This document shows positions 6,568-15,896 of a stretch of 40,263 nt of DNA, piece by piece. Under the pieces are notes generated by a model, which ran no database searches, was not told the DNA's origin, and worked only from the letters and a program-made list of their open reading frames with translations. Within the stretch, counting starts at the first letter, position 1; each line of letters starts with the position of its first letter. This DNA is from JAQSWP01 sp050185515 (GTDB lineage: Bacteria > Pseudomonadota > Alphaproteobacteria > Reyranellales > JAQSWP01), in the NCBI GenBank assembly GCA_050185515.1, contig JBFWZG010000008.1, positions 1 to 40,263 of the forward strand. The letters run 5' to 3'. The translations under genes and the position numbers were made by a program.

Positions 6568-9500
6568 ATGGCTGACAAGTCGGTCGCGATCAGGCTGTCC
6601 GTCAAGGACGCCGAGCAGGTCCGCGCCACGCTCGAGCGGCTCGGCAAGGATGGCGACGCGGCCATCCGCAAGATCGACCGCGCCGCGCGCGACAGCGAGC
6701 GCGGCTTCAGCACCCTCGATTCCGGCATTTCCAAGCTGCGTGCCGGCCTCGCCGGCCTGGCCGGCGGCCTGTCGATCGGCGCCTTCGCCGCCTTCGCCCG
6801 CAACATCGCCGATATCGGCTCGGAGATGGCGGCGCTGCAGGCGCGGGTCGGCAACATCTCCGGCCAGCTCGAGCGCAGCCGCGCCATCTTCCTCGATGTG
6901 TTCGCCGCCGCCCAGCGCGTCGGCGTCGGCGTCGAGACGGCGGCCGATGCGTTCACGCGGCTGAGCCTCGCGGCGCGCGACATCGGCGCCACCACGACGC
7001 AGGTGACGCAGGTCACCGAGACGGTCCTGAAGCTTGGGCGCATCGGCGGATCGTCGATGCAGGACGTCGCCAACGCCACGGTGCAGCTCGGCCAGGCGCT
7101 GGCCTCCGGCCGGCTGCAAGGCGACGAGCTGCGTTCGCTGCTCGAGAACATGCCGATCGTGGCGCGGGCGATCGCCAAGGAATTCGGCGTTTCCGTCGGC
7201 CAGCTGCGCGAACTCGGTGCCGAGGGCGAACTGGTGGCCGGCCGGGTGTTCCGCGGCATCCTGAACGCCACGGAGGAGGCCAACGAGGAGTTCGCCCGGC
7301 TGCCGGCGACGCTGGAGCAGTCGGGCGCGCGGGCGGCGAACGCCTGGAAGCTGCTGGCGACGTCGCTGGACGAATCGCTGGGCATTTCCCGCCTGCTGGG
7401 CGGCACGCTCGAGGGCATTGCCGAGATCGCCGAGCGCGCCGCCGGCCGCATCGCCGGCGACCTGACGCAGCGCGTCAAGGATCTGCGCGTCGAGCTCGAG
7501 GCGATCCAGAAGCTGCGCGCCGAGCGTGACAAGCTGCTGGATGATCCCGATGCGCGCGCCCGCGCCCAGGCCTATCGCAGCGGCACGCCCGGCGCCGGCC
7601 CGTCCGGCCTGACCGATCGGCCCGGGGCGGCGCGCGAGGAGGAGCTGCGCACAGAGATCGCCCTGATCGACCTGGTGCTGCAGGCGCGCGAGCGGGAACG
7701 CAAGACCGCCGAAGCCGATGCCGCGCTCGAATCGAAATGGGCCGCGCAGGCGAAGGCGGCGAAAGAGGCGGCGGGCGCCGTCTCCGAGCTGGTGCAGAAA
7801 TACGATCCGGCGGCGGCCAAGGCGGCGAAGCTGGCCGAGGCGCAGGCGACCTTGGAGAAGGCCGTCGCGGCCGGGGTCAAGACGCAGGCAGAAGCCGACA
7901 GGATCCTGCGCGACTATGAGGCCAGCCTGAACAAGGCCGATCCGGCCGCCAAGAAGCTGGCCGACTCGCAGGCCAAGATCGGCAAGGCCGTCGCCGACAG
8001 CCTGGCCGCCATGGAGCAGGAAATCCATCTGCTCGGCCTGTCGGAAGAGGCGCGGTTCGTCGAGGCCAAGGTGATAGCGCTGCAGCGCCAGGCGCTCGAG
8101 GCCAAGCGCCCGCTGTCGGACGAGGAAATCAGGCAGCTGAAGGAGACGGCGACCCGGCTCTACGACGTCACCAAGGCGCGCGACGAGGAGAAGAAGGCGG
8201 CCGACGAGGCGGCGCGCGAGGCCAAGCGGCAGCGCGAGGAATTCGAGCGCGAGGCCGAGCGGCAGGCGGAAGCGCAGCGCGAGCTGCTGCTGGAGCCGTG
8301 GCGCGAGGCGTGGCGGTCGATCCAGCAGCTGGGCGTCGACGCGCTGGAGCAGCTGTTCGATGGCGGGTTGCGCAAGGCATCGGATTTCTGGAAGGCGTTT
8401 CTGGAGATCGCCAAGAAGGCGCTGCTGCAGCTGGCGGCGGCCGAGATCACGGTCGCGATCCAGGGCGTGTTCGGCGTCGGCGCTGGCGGTACCGGCGGCA
8501 TCGGCGGGCTGCTGGGCAACCTGTTCGGCGGTGGCAGTCCCATCGCCGGGACGCAGAATCTGCCGAGCAATTCGGGGCTGGGCGGCGGCGGGCTCGGCTC
8601 GCTGTTCGGCCAGGGCTCGGTCGGCTCGTTCCTGTCGCGGCCGCTGGGCTCGCTGTTCAGCGCGAATATCGGCTCGGGGCCAGGCTATATCGATATTTCC
8701 GGCGCCAGCACCGGCCTAGCCGAGGCGGGGCTGGGGGGCGGCTATTTCGGCCAGCTGTCGATCGGTCAGGGGCTGGGGGCGCTGGGCGGCATCGCCGGCG
8801 GCATCTTCAACCTGACGCAGGGCAACACGATTGGTGGCATCACCTCGCTGCTGGGGGCTGGCCTGTCGCTGATCCCCGGCGTCGGGCAGATCCTGGGCCC
8901 GATCGTTTCCATCGCCGGCGGGCTGCTAGGCGGGCTGCTGGGCGGGCCGAAGAAGCCGCCGCGCAAGTCGCTGCAGCTTCTGACTACGGGCGGCGACACT
9001 TCGGGCTTCGAGCGCGGCGGCGCCACGGCGATCACGCCGTTCGGCACGCTGGGTTACGACCGGCTGGGCACCAACCAGCAGTTCGTCTCGACCGAGTATT
9101 CCGCCAACCTGATCGAGGCCATCGCCGAGATCGACCGTGGCATCGCCGCGCTGCTGACCGGCGAGCAGATCGCCACGGTGTCGGCCGCGCTGCGCAGCGC
9201 GCAGACGGTGCAGAACAACTACCGCAACAATCCCGACCGCGAGGCGTTCGACAGCGCCAAGGACCGGCTCGAGACCATGCTGCGGGCGCTCTATGGCGGC
9301 AGCATCGCCACCAAGGGGCTGAGCGGCATCGCCCGCTCCGACGAGAACATCGAGGAGCTGGCCAACCGCGCCGGCAACATCATCCAGCTGAAAAACGCGA
9401 TCGAGGATTTCGGGAAGGAGACCACGGTCGCCGAAGAGGCGGTGCGCCAGCTCAACAAGGAATTCGCCGATATGTCGGCGAAAGCCGAGGACTGGGGCTT

Positions 9501-10404
9501 CTCCGACGCCGACGTGGCGAAGATCGAGCAGGAGCGCCGCCGGCAGATCTCGAAGCTGGCGACCGACTTCAACGACGGCGTGGCGCTGGCGCTGCTGGGC
9601 ATGGATGATCCCTATGCCGCCGCATTGCAGGAACTCGAGAAGGACCAGGCGCGGCGGCTGGCCGAGGCGCAGTACCTCAACACGGTTTCCGACGTGCTGG
9701 TAGACATCAACAGGCTCGAGGAGCTGTTCGGCCGCGAGCGCGTGCGGCTGCAGGAGCAGGCGCTCGAGGCGGCGGGCGAGAGCTGGGACGATTTCGTCAA
9801 GCGCTTCCTGTTCGGCGATCTCAGCCAGCGCTCCAACCGCGAGCAGTACGAGCTGGCGCTGGCGGAGTTCGCCGACGTGCGATCCCGCGCCGAGCAGGCC
9901 TACGCCAACGACAATCTCGACCCCGCTTTGGCGGCGGAGTTCCAGCGCGAGGCGGTGCTGGCGCTGCAATGGAGCCGCACCTACCAGGCCAGCTCGCTGG
10001 TGACGGCGCAGCTGGCGGCCGACATCGAGCGGCTGGCGCGGCTGTTCGGCGACATTCCCGGCGGCGAGATCCCCGGCATGGCCACGGGCGGGTCGCTGGG
10101 GCCCGGCCTGGTGCGGGTCGGCGAGCGCGGTGCGGAGATCATCCGCCTGTTCCAGCCGGCGCGGGTCTACAGCCGCGAGGCGTCGGACGGGATGCTGGGC
10201 GGCTTCGATCTTGCCGGGCTGCGCCAGGCGCTGCGCGAGACGGCGCTGGAGCAGATCCACCAGAACGCCGACGGGCAGGGGATGATCGTGGCGCTGCTGC
10301 GCACCCTGGTCGAGGAAATCCGCGCCGAGGCGCGCGACCGCCGTCTGCGCGAGCCGACGCCGCGGGTGGCACGACGCCGCGGGGCGCATGGGGAATCGCG
10401 ATGA
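6568..10404 (+). CDS. Tail tape measure protein
   Basis: This 1278-residue protein sets tail length and is ejected with the DNA. Residues about 75-240 form a tape-measure domain (MAALQARVGNISGQLERSRA, RLQGDELRSLLENMPIVARA, AKEFGVSVGQLRELGAEG). Long charged coiled-coil segments follow at about 310-590 (EEKKAADEAAREAKRQREEF). A Gly-rich hydrophobic zone lies at about 630-800 and probably inserts into membrane. The rest is mainly helical, with a Gly-rich GEIPGMATGGSLGPGLVRVGERGAEII motif near the C-terminus that is common in such proteins. Using the usual rule of about 0.15 nm per residue, the tail would be near 190 nm. It overlaps the next gene by ATGA. Confidence 0.92.
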   Translation: MADKSVAIRLSVKDAEQVRATLERLGKDGDAAIRKIDRAARDSERGFSTLDSGISKLRAGLAGLAGGLSIGAFAAFARNIADIGSEMAALQARVGNISGQLERSRAIFLDVFAAAQRVGVGVETAADAFTRLSLAARDIGATTTQVTQVTETVLKLGRIGGSSMQDVANATVQLGQALASGRLQGDELRSLLENMPIVARAIAKEFGVSVGQLRELGAEGELVAGRVFRGILNATEEANEEFARLPATLEQSGARAANAWKLLATSLDESLGISRLLGGTLEGIAEIAERAAGRIAGDLTQRVKDLRVELEAIQKLRAERDKLLDDPDARARAQAYRSGTPGAGPSGLTDRPGAAREEELRTEIALIDLVLQARERERKTAEADAALESKWAAQAKAAKEAAGAVSELVQKYDPAAAKAAKLAEAQATLEKAVAAGVKTQAEADRILRDYEASLNKADPAAKKLADSQAKIGKAVADSLAAMEQEIHLLGLSEEARFVEAKVIALQRQALEAKRPLSDEEIRQLKETATRLYDVTKARDEEKKAADEAAREAKRQREEFEREAERQAEAQRELLLEPWREAWRSIQQLGVDALEQLFDGGLRKASDFWKAFLEIAKKALLQLAAAEITVAIQGVFGVGAGGTGGIGGLLGNLFGGGSPIAGTQNLPSNSGLGGGGLGSLFGQGSVGSFLSRPLGSLFSANIGSGPGYIDISGASTGLAEAGLGGGYFGQLSIGQGLGALGGIAGGIFNLTQGNTIGGITSLLGAGLSLIPGVGQILGPIVSIAGGLLGGLLGGPKKPPRKSLQLLTTGGDTSGFERGGATAITPFGTLGYDRLGTNQQFVSTEYSANLIEAIAEIDRGIAALLTGEQIATVSAALRSAQTVQNNYRNNPDREAFDSAKDRLETMLRALYGGSIATKGLSGIARSDENIEELANRAGNIIQLKNAIEDFGKETTVAEEAVRQLNKEFADMSAKAEDWGFSDADVAKIEQERRRQISKLATDFNDGVALALLGMDDPYAAALQELEKDQARRLAEAQYLNTVSDVLVDINRLEELFGRERVRLQEQALEAAGESWDDFVKRFLFGDLSQRSNREQYELALAEFADVRSRAEQAYANDNLDPALAAEFQREAVLALQWSRTYQASSLVTAQLAADIERLARLFGDIPGGEIPGMATGGSLGPGLVRVGERGAEIIRLFQPARVYSREASDGMLGGFDLAGLRQALRETALEQIHQNADGQGMIVALLRTLVEEIRAEARDRRLREPTPRVARRRGAHGESR

Positions 10405-11861
10405 TCTACGCCGACCGCGTCAAGTTCGTTACCGCCAGCACCGGCACCGGCGCGGTGCAGGAAGGCAGCGCCGTGGCGCCGTTCCGCCAGCTGGCCGACG
10501 TCACGGGCGCGAGCAGCCGCCAGTTCGTCTACCTGATCCAGAACGCCGGCGCGACCGAGTACGAGTGGGGCATCGGCACCTACACCGCCGGCACGCCTGG
10601 CAGCCTGTCGCGCGACACGGTGTTCGGCTCGTCCAATTCCGACGCCCTGGTGAATTTCTCGGCCGGCACCAAGACGGTGTCGGTGATCGACGCCGCCGCC
10701 TTCCATGGCGTGCTCGACGGCGAGATGCATGGCGGCGTCACCGGCGGCACGTCGACGGCGCTGACGGCGAATTTCTATCCGCAGCCCTTCGCGCTGCGCG
10801 ACTTCGCCCGCGTCGCCATCAAGCTGCACACCGATATCGGCGCCGCGGCGACGTTCAACCCGAACGGGCTCGGGGCCGAGCCGATCATGGAACAGGCCGC
10901 GTCGGGCCTGCAGGCGGTAACGGCCTTGCGCTTCAAGGCCGGCATGATCCTGGTGCTGCGGCGCTGGAACGAGCAATGGCAGATCGCCAACGGCATGGTG
11001 CAGGACGTGGTGCCGGATGCCTCCGACACCGTCAAGGGCATCGCCGAGCGTGCGACCCTGGCCGAGGCGCTGGCTGGCAGCGACAACGAGAGGTTTATCA
11101 CGCCGCAGGCGCTGGCGGCGGCGACCGGCAAGAAGGGCAGCAACCTCGCCGACGGCGCCAGCGTCACCATCCCGCTGACCGGCGGCACGTATTTCATTCT
11201 CGACGGCACCACGTCGCTGACCACGGTGGCGCTGGAGGGCGGCAACGGCGCGCGCCAGGCGGGCTTCCGCGTGCTGCTGGGCTTCGCGGCGGCCAAGACC
11301 ATCGTGCATTCGGCCTCGCTCAACCTGGTCGACAACGCCGATCTCGACGTGGCGCCGGGCGATTTGCTCGAGCTGGTCTACGAGGGCGCCGGCGCGTGGA
11401 AGGAAAGCGATTTCCATCTCGAGACCATCGTGGCCGATCCCGGCGGACTGCCAGACGTGCAGGTCTCGACGCGGACGACGGAACTGACCCTGACCAATTC
11501 GATGGCCGATAGCGGGCTGGCGGTGACGCTGACCACGACCGACGCCAGCGACGTGGTCGATCTCGCCGGGCTGGTGCCGTGGGGCGTGGGCGCGTTCAGC
11601 GACCCCGATCCCGGCCTCGGCTGGCAGATCCTGCGCGACGCGACCAACATCACCGGCGCGCAATTCCTGCTGACCGGCGGGGTCGTCAAGCGCGGCCAGA
11701 TGCGGCCCGGCTGGGCCGACGTGCCGGGGACGCCCGGCACCTACGTCTACAAGGTGCAGCTGCGCAAGGACAACGGCGACGGCCAGACGATCAAGGCTTT
11801 CTCCAACGGCAGCGGCGCCGCAAATGGCTATCTGCGCGGCGCGATCATGCGCCCGGCGTAG
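10401..11861 (+). CDS. Tail/baseplate structural protein with fibre-like module
   Basis: This 486-residue protein starts at an ATG that overlaps the tape measure stop (ATGA at 10401-10404), so translation is coupled. The N-terminus (MIYADRVKFVTASTGTGAVQ, YLIQNAGATEYEWGIGTYTA) resembles short tail proteins of alphaproteobacterial phages. The middle has the fibre-type motif LAEALAGSDNERFITPQALA, and the C-terminal third is beta-rich (VTLTTTDASDVVDLAGLVPW, YVYKVQLRKDNGDGQTIKAF). It has few Cys and no catalytic motif. A baseplate-proximal or distal tail protein is likely from its place after the tape measure. The exact role is not determined. Confidence 0.6.
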   Translation: MIYADRVKFVTASTGTGAVQEGSAVAPFRQLADVTGASSRQFVYLIQNAGATEYEWGIGTYTAGTPGSLSRDTVFGSSNSDALVNFSAGTKTVSVIDAAAFHGVLDGEMHGGVTGGTSTALTANFYPQPFALRDFARVAIKLHTDIGAAATFNPNGLGAEPIMEQAASGLQAVTALRFKAGMILVLRRWNEQWQIANGMVQDVVPDASDTVKGIAERATLAEALAGSDNERFITPQALAAATGKKGSNLADGASVTIPLTGGTYFILDGTTSLTTVALEGGNGARQAGFRVLLGFAAAKTIVHSASLNLVDNADLDVAPGDLLELVYEGAGAWKESDFHLETIVADPGGLPDVQVSTRTTELTLTNSMADSGLAVTLTTTDASDVVDLAGLVPWGVGAFSDPDPGLGWQILRDATNITGAQFLLTGGVVKRGQMRPGWADVPGTPGTYVYKVQLRKDNGDGQTIKAFSNGSGAANGYLRGAIMRPA

Positions 11862-11873
11862 GGAGGCCATTGC

Positions 11874-13517
11874 ATGGCCGCGTTATTCACCGCGCCGATC
11901 GCCGAGCGCATCTACCTGATCGAGGTCGCGGCGCAGCCGCCGTCAGGTTCGTCGACGTCGGGCCGCGCGGAGTTCGGCGATCTCGCCTGGGGCGAGCCGC
12001 CGGAGCCGGACGAGATCGTGCAGACCGACGTGGTGCTGCGCTATGCCGGCGCGCCGTTCCGCTCGCGGCCCGACGACAGCCCGGCCAACACCGCCTGGGA
12101 GCATCGCCTGCTGCAGCCGCTGCTGCTGTCGCGCGCCCTGCCGCTGGCGCCTGGCGAGGGCGGCATCGTCGGCTTCGCCACGGGCAGCGAGGTCGAGCTG
12201 GCCAATGCCGATGGCGGCCTCGACGTCGCGGTGCTGAGCTATGCGGTCGACGGCCGGCCGGTGACGCTGCGGGCGGTGACGCCGGGCGCCGCCTACGCGG
12301 CGGCCGAGCTGCTGTTCGCCGGCACCGCCCTGGGCTGGCGCCTGGCCGATCGGCAGCGCGTGGTGCTGTCGGTGCGCGGCAAGACGCACCTGCTCAACGC
12401 GGCGCTGCAAAGCGATCTCTATCCCGGCAGCGGCACCGACGACGAGGACGGCGACGTCGATCTCGCCAACCTGCCGCGGCCGCTGGCCTTCGCCTACTGC
12501 CAGAACGTCACGCCGCGGCTGGTGTCGGCCTTCGAGCTGCTCTACCAGGCGCATGACGGGCCGGTCGAGGATCTGCCCGCCGTCTACGACGGCGGCGTGG
12601 CGCTGACGCCGGGCAGCGACCATGCCGACGTGGCGACGTTGCTGGCCGCCTCGGTGACGGCGGGCACCTTCGACACTTGCCTGGCCGAGGGGTATTTCCG
12701 GCTCGGCAGCAACCCGGTCTACGACGTCACCTGCGACGTCGAGGGCGACAAGACCGGCGGCACCTTCGCCGCCGACAGCGCCGCCATCGCCCGCCGCATG
12801 CTGATCCGCGCCGGCATCGACCCGTCGGAGATCGACGACGACGCCTTCGACGCGCTGTCGATCGCCCAGCCGGCGCCGGTCGGCTACTACGTGCGCGACC
12901 CGGTGGCGGCCGGCGAGGCGATCGCCGATCTGCTGGCCGGCATCGGCGCCTTTCTCGGCGAGACGGCTTCCGGGCTGTTCACCGTCGACCGGCTGGAAGC
13001 GCCGGCAGCGGCGGCGGCGACGATCAGCGAGACGGCGCTGCTCGACATGGGGCTGAGCCCGCTGCCCGAGGAGGTGGCGCCCTGCGTCTGGCGCATCGGC
13101 GTCACCTGGGGCGTCAACTGGACGCCGCAGAACATCCAGCTCGACGCCGCCAACATCCCGGCGGCGCGGCTGGCCTTCATCCGCGTCGCCGCCAGAGTCG
13201 CCGTCGCCTTCGACACCGACCGCCAGGCGATCCATCGCATGGCGCAGGACTATGTCGGGGTGCGCCCGCCGGTCGCCGGCTATTTCCGCGACGAAGCCGA
13301 CGCCCAGGCTGAGGCGGCGCGACTGCTGGCGCTGTGGGCGCCGGGCCGCCAGGTGCTGACCCTGGACGTGACCGACGAAACGCACCAGGCGGCGATCGGC
13401 GACCAGTATGCGGTGGTGTCCGAGCGCTACGGGCTGGATGCCGGCGCGCCGTGCCGGGTGTTCGGCATCGCCTTCGATGCCGCCCAGGCGCTGACCCGCC
13501 TGCAGGTGCTGAGATAG
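11874..13517 (+). CDS. Baseplate hub-like phage tail protein
   Basis: This 547-residue protein lies between the post-tape-measure gene and the fibre genes, where the tail hub or central tip protein is normally encoded. The N-terminal half carries repeated beta segments (GRAEFGDLAWGEPPEPDEIV, QRVVLSVRGKTHLLNAALQS). The middle has YDVTCDVEGDKTGGTF, then a helical IARRMLIRAGIDPSEIDDDA segment and GYYVRDPVAAGEAIADLLAG, as in proteins that assemble as rings at the tail tip. The C-terminus has repeated strand motifs (RQVLTLDVTDETHQAAIGDQ). No cell-wall hydrolase motif is visible. The hub assignment is by position and fold impression, not by a diagnostic motif. Confidence 0.55.
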   Translation: MAALFTAPIAERIYLIEVAAQPPSGSSTSGRAEFGDLAWGEPPEPDEIVQTDVVLRYAGAPFRSRPDDSPANTAWEHRLLQPLLLSRALPLAPGEGGIVGFATGSEVELANADGGLDVAVLSYAVDGRPVTLRAVTPGAAYAAAELLFAGTALGWRLADRQRVVLSVRGKTHLLNAALQSDLYPGSGTDDEDGDVDLANLPRPLAFAYCQNVTPRLVSAFELLYQAHDGPVEDLPAVYDGGVALTPGSDHADVATLLAASVTAGTFDTCLAEGYFRLGSNPVYDVTCDVEGDKTGGTFAADSAAIARRMLIRAGIDPSEIDDDAFDALSIAQPAPVGYYVRDPVAAGEAIADLLAGIGAFLGETASGLFTVDRLEAPAAAAATISETALLDMGLSPLPEEVAPCVWRIGVTWGVNWTPQNIQLDAANIPAARLAFIRVAARVAVAFDTDRQAIHRMAQDYVGVRPPVAGYFRDEADAQAEAARLLALWAPGRQVLTLDVTDETHQAAIGDQYAVVSERYGLDAGAPCRVFGIAFDAAQALTRLQVLR

Positions 13518-13527
13518 GAGGCCGCCC

Positions 13528-14724
13528 GTGCCCGTTACCGCTACCGTCACCCATCTAAAGGTTTCCGCCGCAGGGCCGGCCGCCGATCCCGCCGATGTCG
13601 GCGGCGACGACTGGAACGCCAGTCACGTCGTCGTCCTCAACGGCCTCGGCACGGCGGCCGAACTGGATGCCGGCGCAGCCGATGGTGTGGCCGATCTCGA
13701 TGCCGGCGGCAAGGTGCCGGTGGCGCAGCTGCCGGCCGGCACCGCCAATGGCGTCGCCACCCTCGATGCCGGCGGCAAGATCCCGGTGGCGCAGATCCCT
13801 GCGATCGCCCTGGTCAACACCTCCGTCGTCGCCAACGAAGCGGCGATGCTGGCGCTGTCGGCACAGACCGGCGACATCGCGGTCCGCACCGACGAGAACA
13901 AGAGCTACATTCTGGCCGGCACCGATCCGGCGACGCTGGGCGACTGGCAGGAGCTGCTGACGCCGACCGGCGGCGTTGCCTCGTTCAACGGTCGCACCGG
14001 CGCGGTGACGCCGCAGACCGGCGATTACGCGCAATCCAACATCACCGGCCTGACCACGGCCGACAGCCCGCAATTCGCGGCGCTGAACGTCGGCCATGCC
14101 AGCGACACGACAGTGTCGCGGCACAGCGCCGGCAATCTTGCGATCGAGGGCAACCTGGTCTATCGCGCCGGCGGCACCGACGTGCCGGTTGCCGATGGCG
14201 GCACCGGGGCCTCGACCGCCGACGGCGCCGCCACCAATCTCGGCCTCGGCACCGGCAACAGCCCGCAATTCGCCGGCGTCAACATCGGGCACGCCAGCGA
14301 CACGACGCTGGGGCGCACCAGCGCCGGCATCGTCAACGTCGAAGGCGTCGACCTGGTCAATGTCAGCGCCGTGCAGACCCTGTCCGGCAAGACGCTGACC
14401 GCCGACAAGCAGACGGTGCACGTCCATTCGGCCGGCACCGCCTTCAGCATCAATGCCGCCAACGGCAATCTGCAGCGCTGCCCGACCAGCGGCAATGCGA
14501 CCGTTACCCTGCCGGCCGACGCCATCGGGCAGATCCTGATCATCGACGTCGAGTATGGCGGCGCCCACAGCGTCACCTGGGCGACGACCGGAGGCGACAC
14601 GCTCGAATGGGCCGGCGGCGCGGCGCCGGTGGCGACCAGCGCCTCGGGCAAGGTCGACCGCAACATCTTCGTCTGCACCGAGGCCAATGTCTGGCGCGGC
14701 GTCGACGGCGGCCGCAACTTCTGA
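13528..14724 (+). CDS. Repeat-containing tail fibre protein
   Basis: This 398-residue protein has a GTG start at 13528, chosen because AGGAGG at 13516-13521 lies directly upstream and the gene starts ten bases after the previous stop. It contains two kinds of internal repeat. One is the DLDAGGKVPVAQLPAGTANG-type unit near residues 45-95. The other is a 33-residue unit (SPQFAALNVGHASDTTVSRH, then SPQFAGVNIGHASDTTLGRT) at about 180-275. A PVADGGTGASTADGAATNLG linker is typical of phage side fibres. The C-terminal 100 residues (TVTLPADAIGQILIIDVEYG) form a beta-rich tip domain likely to contact the host surface. Its role in receptor binding is inferred. Confidence 0.75.
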   Translation: MPVTATVTHLKVSAAGPAADPADVGGDDWNASHVVVLNGLGTAAELDAGAADGVADLDAGGKVPVAQLPAGTANGVATLDAGGKIPVAQIPAIALVNTSVVANEAAMLALSAQTGDIAVRTDENKSYILAGTDPATLGDWQELLTPTGGVASFNGRTGAVTPQTGDYAQSNITGLTTADSPQFAALNVGHASDTTVSRHSAGNLAIEGNLVYRAGGTDVPVADGGTGASTADGAATNLGLGTGNSPQFAGVNIGHASDTTLGRTSAGIVNVEGVDLVNVSAVQTLSGKTLTADKQTVHVHSAGTAFSINAANGNLQRCPTSGNATVTLPADAIGQILIIDVEYGGAHSVTWATTGGDTLEWAGGAAPVATSASGKVDRNIFVCTEANVWRGVDGGRNF

Positions 14725-15389
14725 TGAGCGCCGCCCTGCTGCCATTGCTGCGCGCAGCCGCCGCGGCCGCGGCGCCGGTGGCGATCGCCAACACCGCCAA
14801 TGGCGAGAGCACGACCAACAGTTCGAGCTATTCCTTCAGCGGGGTATCGATCGGCGCCGCGGCCGCCGACCGCATCGTGGTGTTCTGCTTCGCCGGCGAC
14901 GCCGGTTCGGGGCGCACGATCAGCAGCGTCACCATCAACGGATCCGCCGCGACGCTGATCCAGCAGAACGCCTCGGGCAACATCCGCTGCGGCATGTATG
15001 CGCTGGCGGTACCGGCCGGCACCACGGCGACGCTGGCGGTGACGTTCAGCGGCAGCATGAACCGCTGCATGTATTCGGCCTTTGCCATCACCGGGGCCGA
15101 CGGCGCGGCGGCCCATGCCAGCGGCAACGACGTGACGTCGACCTATGGCGTGTCGATCAACGTGCCGGCCGATGGCGGCGCCATCGCCTTCGCCGCCGGC
15201 CGCGAGGCCGCCAGCTACAGCTTCACCGGCGTCACCGAGGACGTCGACGCGGTGTCGAGCGAGGGCGGCACCTCGCGCGCCGCCGCGCATGACGAGTTCG
15301 CCTCGGCGCAGACGCCGCTTGCCATCGGCATGACGCCGTCGGCCGGCGGCGACCATGTGCTGCTGGCCGCCAGCTGGGGGCCGCCATAG
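14724..15389 (+). CDS. Beta-rich phage tail tip or fibre-associated protein
   Basis: This 221-residue protein begins at an ATG sharing one base with the fibre gene's stop (TGATG at 14722-14726). After an Ala-rich N-terminus it is Ser/Thr/Gly-rich with alternating strands (SSSYSFSGVSIGAAAADRIV, TVTEDV-like and VSINVPADGGAIAFAAG). It ends GGDHVLLAASWGPP. Proteins of this composition next to fibre genes are usually small adhesins or fibre tip proteins in alphaproteobacterial phages. The Ala-rich start (LLPLLRAAAAAAAPVAIAN) resembles a weak signal peptide, but that would be odd for a virion part and is probably incidental. The function is unproven. Confidence 0.5.
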   Translation: MSAALLPLLRAAAAAAAPVAIANTANGESTTNSSSYSFSGVSIGAAAADRIVVFCFAGDAGSGRTISSVTINGSAATLIQQNASGNIRCGMYALAVPAGTTATLAVTFSGSMNRCMYSAFAITGADGAAAHASGNDVTSTYGVSINVPADGGAIAFAAGREAASYSFTGVTEDVDAVSSEGGTSRAAAHDEFASAQTPLAIGMTPSAGGDHVLLAASWGPP

Positions 15390-15404
15390 GCGGAGCGAGG
15401 AAAC

Positions 15405-15893
15405 ATGAAACTGCTCAGGATCAACGGCGCTGCGATCGACTATCCCTACACCGAGGCGCAGCTGCGCGCCGACCATCCCAACACCTCGTTCCCGCGCGAC
15501 CTGTCGCAGGTCGATCTGTCGGACTGGGGCGTCTTTCAGGTGCAGCCCGTCGAGGCGCCGGCCGGCGCCGGCCGCATCTTCTACATCGAGGGCGCGCCGG
15601 AACGGGTCGATGGCGCCTGGCGGCAGACCTGGGAACGGCGCGAGATGGATCTCGGCAAATGGCGCGAGCAGGCCGAATGCACGCCGGTGCAGTTCAGGCT
15701 GGCGACGCTGCAGCTGGGCTGGCTCGACCCGATGGAAGCCCTGCTGGCGCAGCATCGCGAGCTGTATATCCGCCTCGAGTACGGCCTCAAGGTCGAGCGC
15801 AGGCACCCTGCCTGGGACCAGATGGCGCCGCTGATCGGCGCCACGCCGGACGACATCGACGCGGTGTTCGCGCTGGCGCGCACCATCGAGTAG
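15405..15893 (+). CDS. Tail fibre assembly-like hypothetical protein
   Basis: This 162-residue protein starts ATG at 15405 with a GAGG-type site just upstream. Residues 1-75 begin MKLLRINGAAIDYPYTEAQL and include SDWGVFQVQPVEAPAG. Residues 75-100 (WRQTWERREMDLGKWREQAE) form a Trp/Arg-rich helix. This layout, an N-terminal strand region followed by a helical region of the WxxxWExRE type, is common in small phage proteins encoded just after fibre genes, including fibre assembly chaperones. The C-terminal part is helical (LGWLDPMEALLAQHRELYIR). The role is inferred from location and size. Confidence 0.5.
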   Translation: MKLLRINGAAIDYPYTEAQLRADHPNTSFPRDLSQVDLSDWGVFQVQPVEAPAGAGRIFYIEGAPERVDGAWRQTWERREMDLGKWREQAECTPVQFRLATLQLGWLDPMEALLAQHRELYIRLEYGLKVERRHPAWDQMAPLIGATPDDIDAVFALARTIE

Positions 15894-15896
15894 GCC